In this document: in pieces, positions 63,647-64,000 of the stretch
Layout of the letters: each line of letters opens with the position of its first letter
Position numbering within the stretch: the first letter of the stretch is position 1
Assembly: GCF_030848805.1 (NCBI RefSeq)
Contig: NC_092362.1
Span: 19,017,642 to 19,081,641 of the forward strand
Origin: Temnothorax longispinosus
Lineage: Eukaryota > Arthropoda > Insecta > Hymenoptera > Formicidae
Length of the DNA: 64,000 bases
Direction of reading: 5' to 3'
Made by a program: the position numbers and the translations under genes
Notes under the pieces: generated by a model
Told to the model about the DNA's origin: nothing
Seen by the model: only the letters and a program-made list of their open reading frames with translations
Database searches by the model: none

Positions 63647-64000
63647 CAATTATAGTTGATTGGACGGAATAAGTACAAAACCTATGTCTTCACATGTATA
63701 AATTTTTAAGGTGGAACGATTTATTGATATTATCTGCAATGAAATTTTTTATTAGCTATATGCCTGTAGGGAGATGTTTTTACTTCTCGAATGTTATCGC
63801 TATTTAATATCCGGTGGTATTTCTTAAGCTGTTTAGTAGCCGTAAATTATGTACTGTGAAATTTTACAGCATCAGCATGCAGAGCGTAAGTTAGAAAGCG
63901 TAGTAATGCGGGAGACGCATCGACACACTGGTCTATTTTACAATTATCTCGCTGTTCGAGAGAAAAAAAATACAATTACAGATGTTTTGGATATTTCGGA

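Larger units (their letters stand above)
58158..64000. other. no gene identified
   Basis: Alternating AT-rich and CpG-rich DNA. GC-rich patches at 58.5-58.75, 60.3-60.75, 60.85-61.05, 61.4-61.6 and 62.8-63.4 kb carry short frames on both strands without recognisable domains. Some may be regulatory elements or untranslated exons of a gene beyond the window. Nothing firmer can be said. Confidence 0.4.

Noticed and set aside
63601..63660. Short repeats considered as a CRISPR-like array
   Set aside because: Three 12-bp units with no spacers in animal DNA are a simple tandem repeat.

Overview
The window looks like nuclear DNA from an insect, most probably a hymenopteran such as an ant. The evidence is spliced genes with GT-AG introns, AT-rich intergenic DNA broken by CpG-rich patches, several short terminal-inverted-repeat elements, and clear animal gene families. 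There are no bacterial features, and a 500-base run of N marks an assembly gap at 10078-10577. No alignment could be run. Gene identities rest on protein families I recognise, and exon models rest on splice sites joined by reading-frame phase.

Layout. 1-11.5 kb is mostly gene-free: a long inverted repeat, a CpG-rich patch, two adjacent hairpin elements, the gap and one doubtful small ORF. The + strand gene MAU2 (cohesin loader subunit, 8 exons) occupies 11.67-14.75 kb. The - strand gene NDUFS7 (complex I 20 kDa subunit, 3 exons) occupies 16.98-18.12 kb. Its upstream side has a perfect NRF1-type palindrome, followed by a + strand array of degenerate repeats carrying exon-like segments with good splice sites but no conserved reading frame (18.3-20.95 kb). 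A large - strand gene, anoctamin-8 (ANO8/TMEM16H), runs from 43.48 kb down to 23.96 kb. I could join 16 coding exons into 1154 codons, with a possible 892-residue short form. A second large - strand gene (54.30 down to 45.05 kb) encodes a giant secreted, low-complexity, matrix-like protein of at least 2175 residues over nine exons; its start codon lies in an upstream exon I could not place. 54.3-64 kb is mostly unannotated and contains a truncated LINE copy with an 18-bp target-site duplication.

The genes are not an operon or pathway. MAU2 loads cohesin, NDUFS7 works in respiration, ANO8 is a membrane protein, and the giant protein is extracellular. The least explained parts are the duplicated exon-like array beside the NDUFS7 promoter and the giant secreted protein. 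I found no CRISPR array and no tRNA or rRNA gene.
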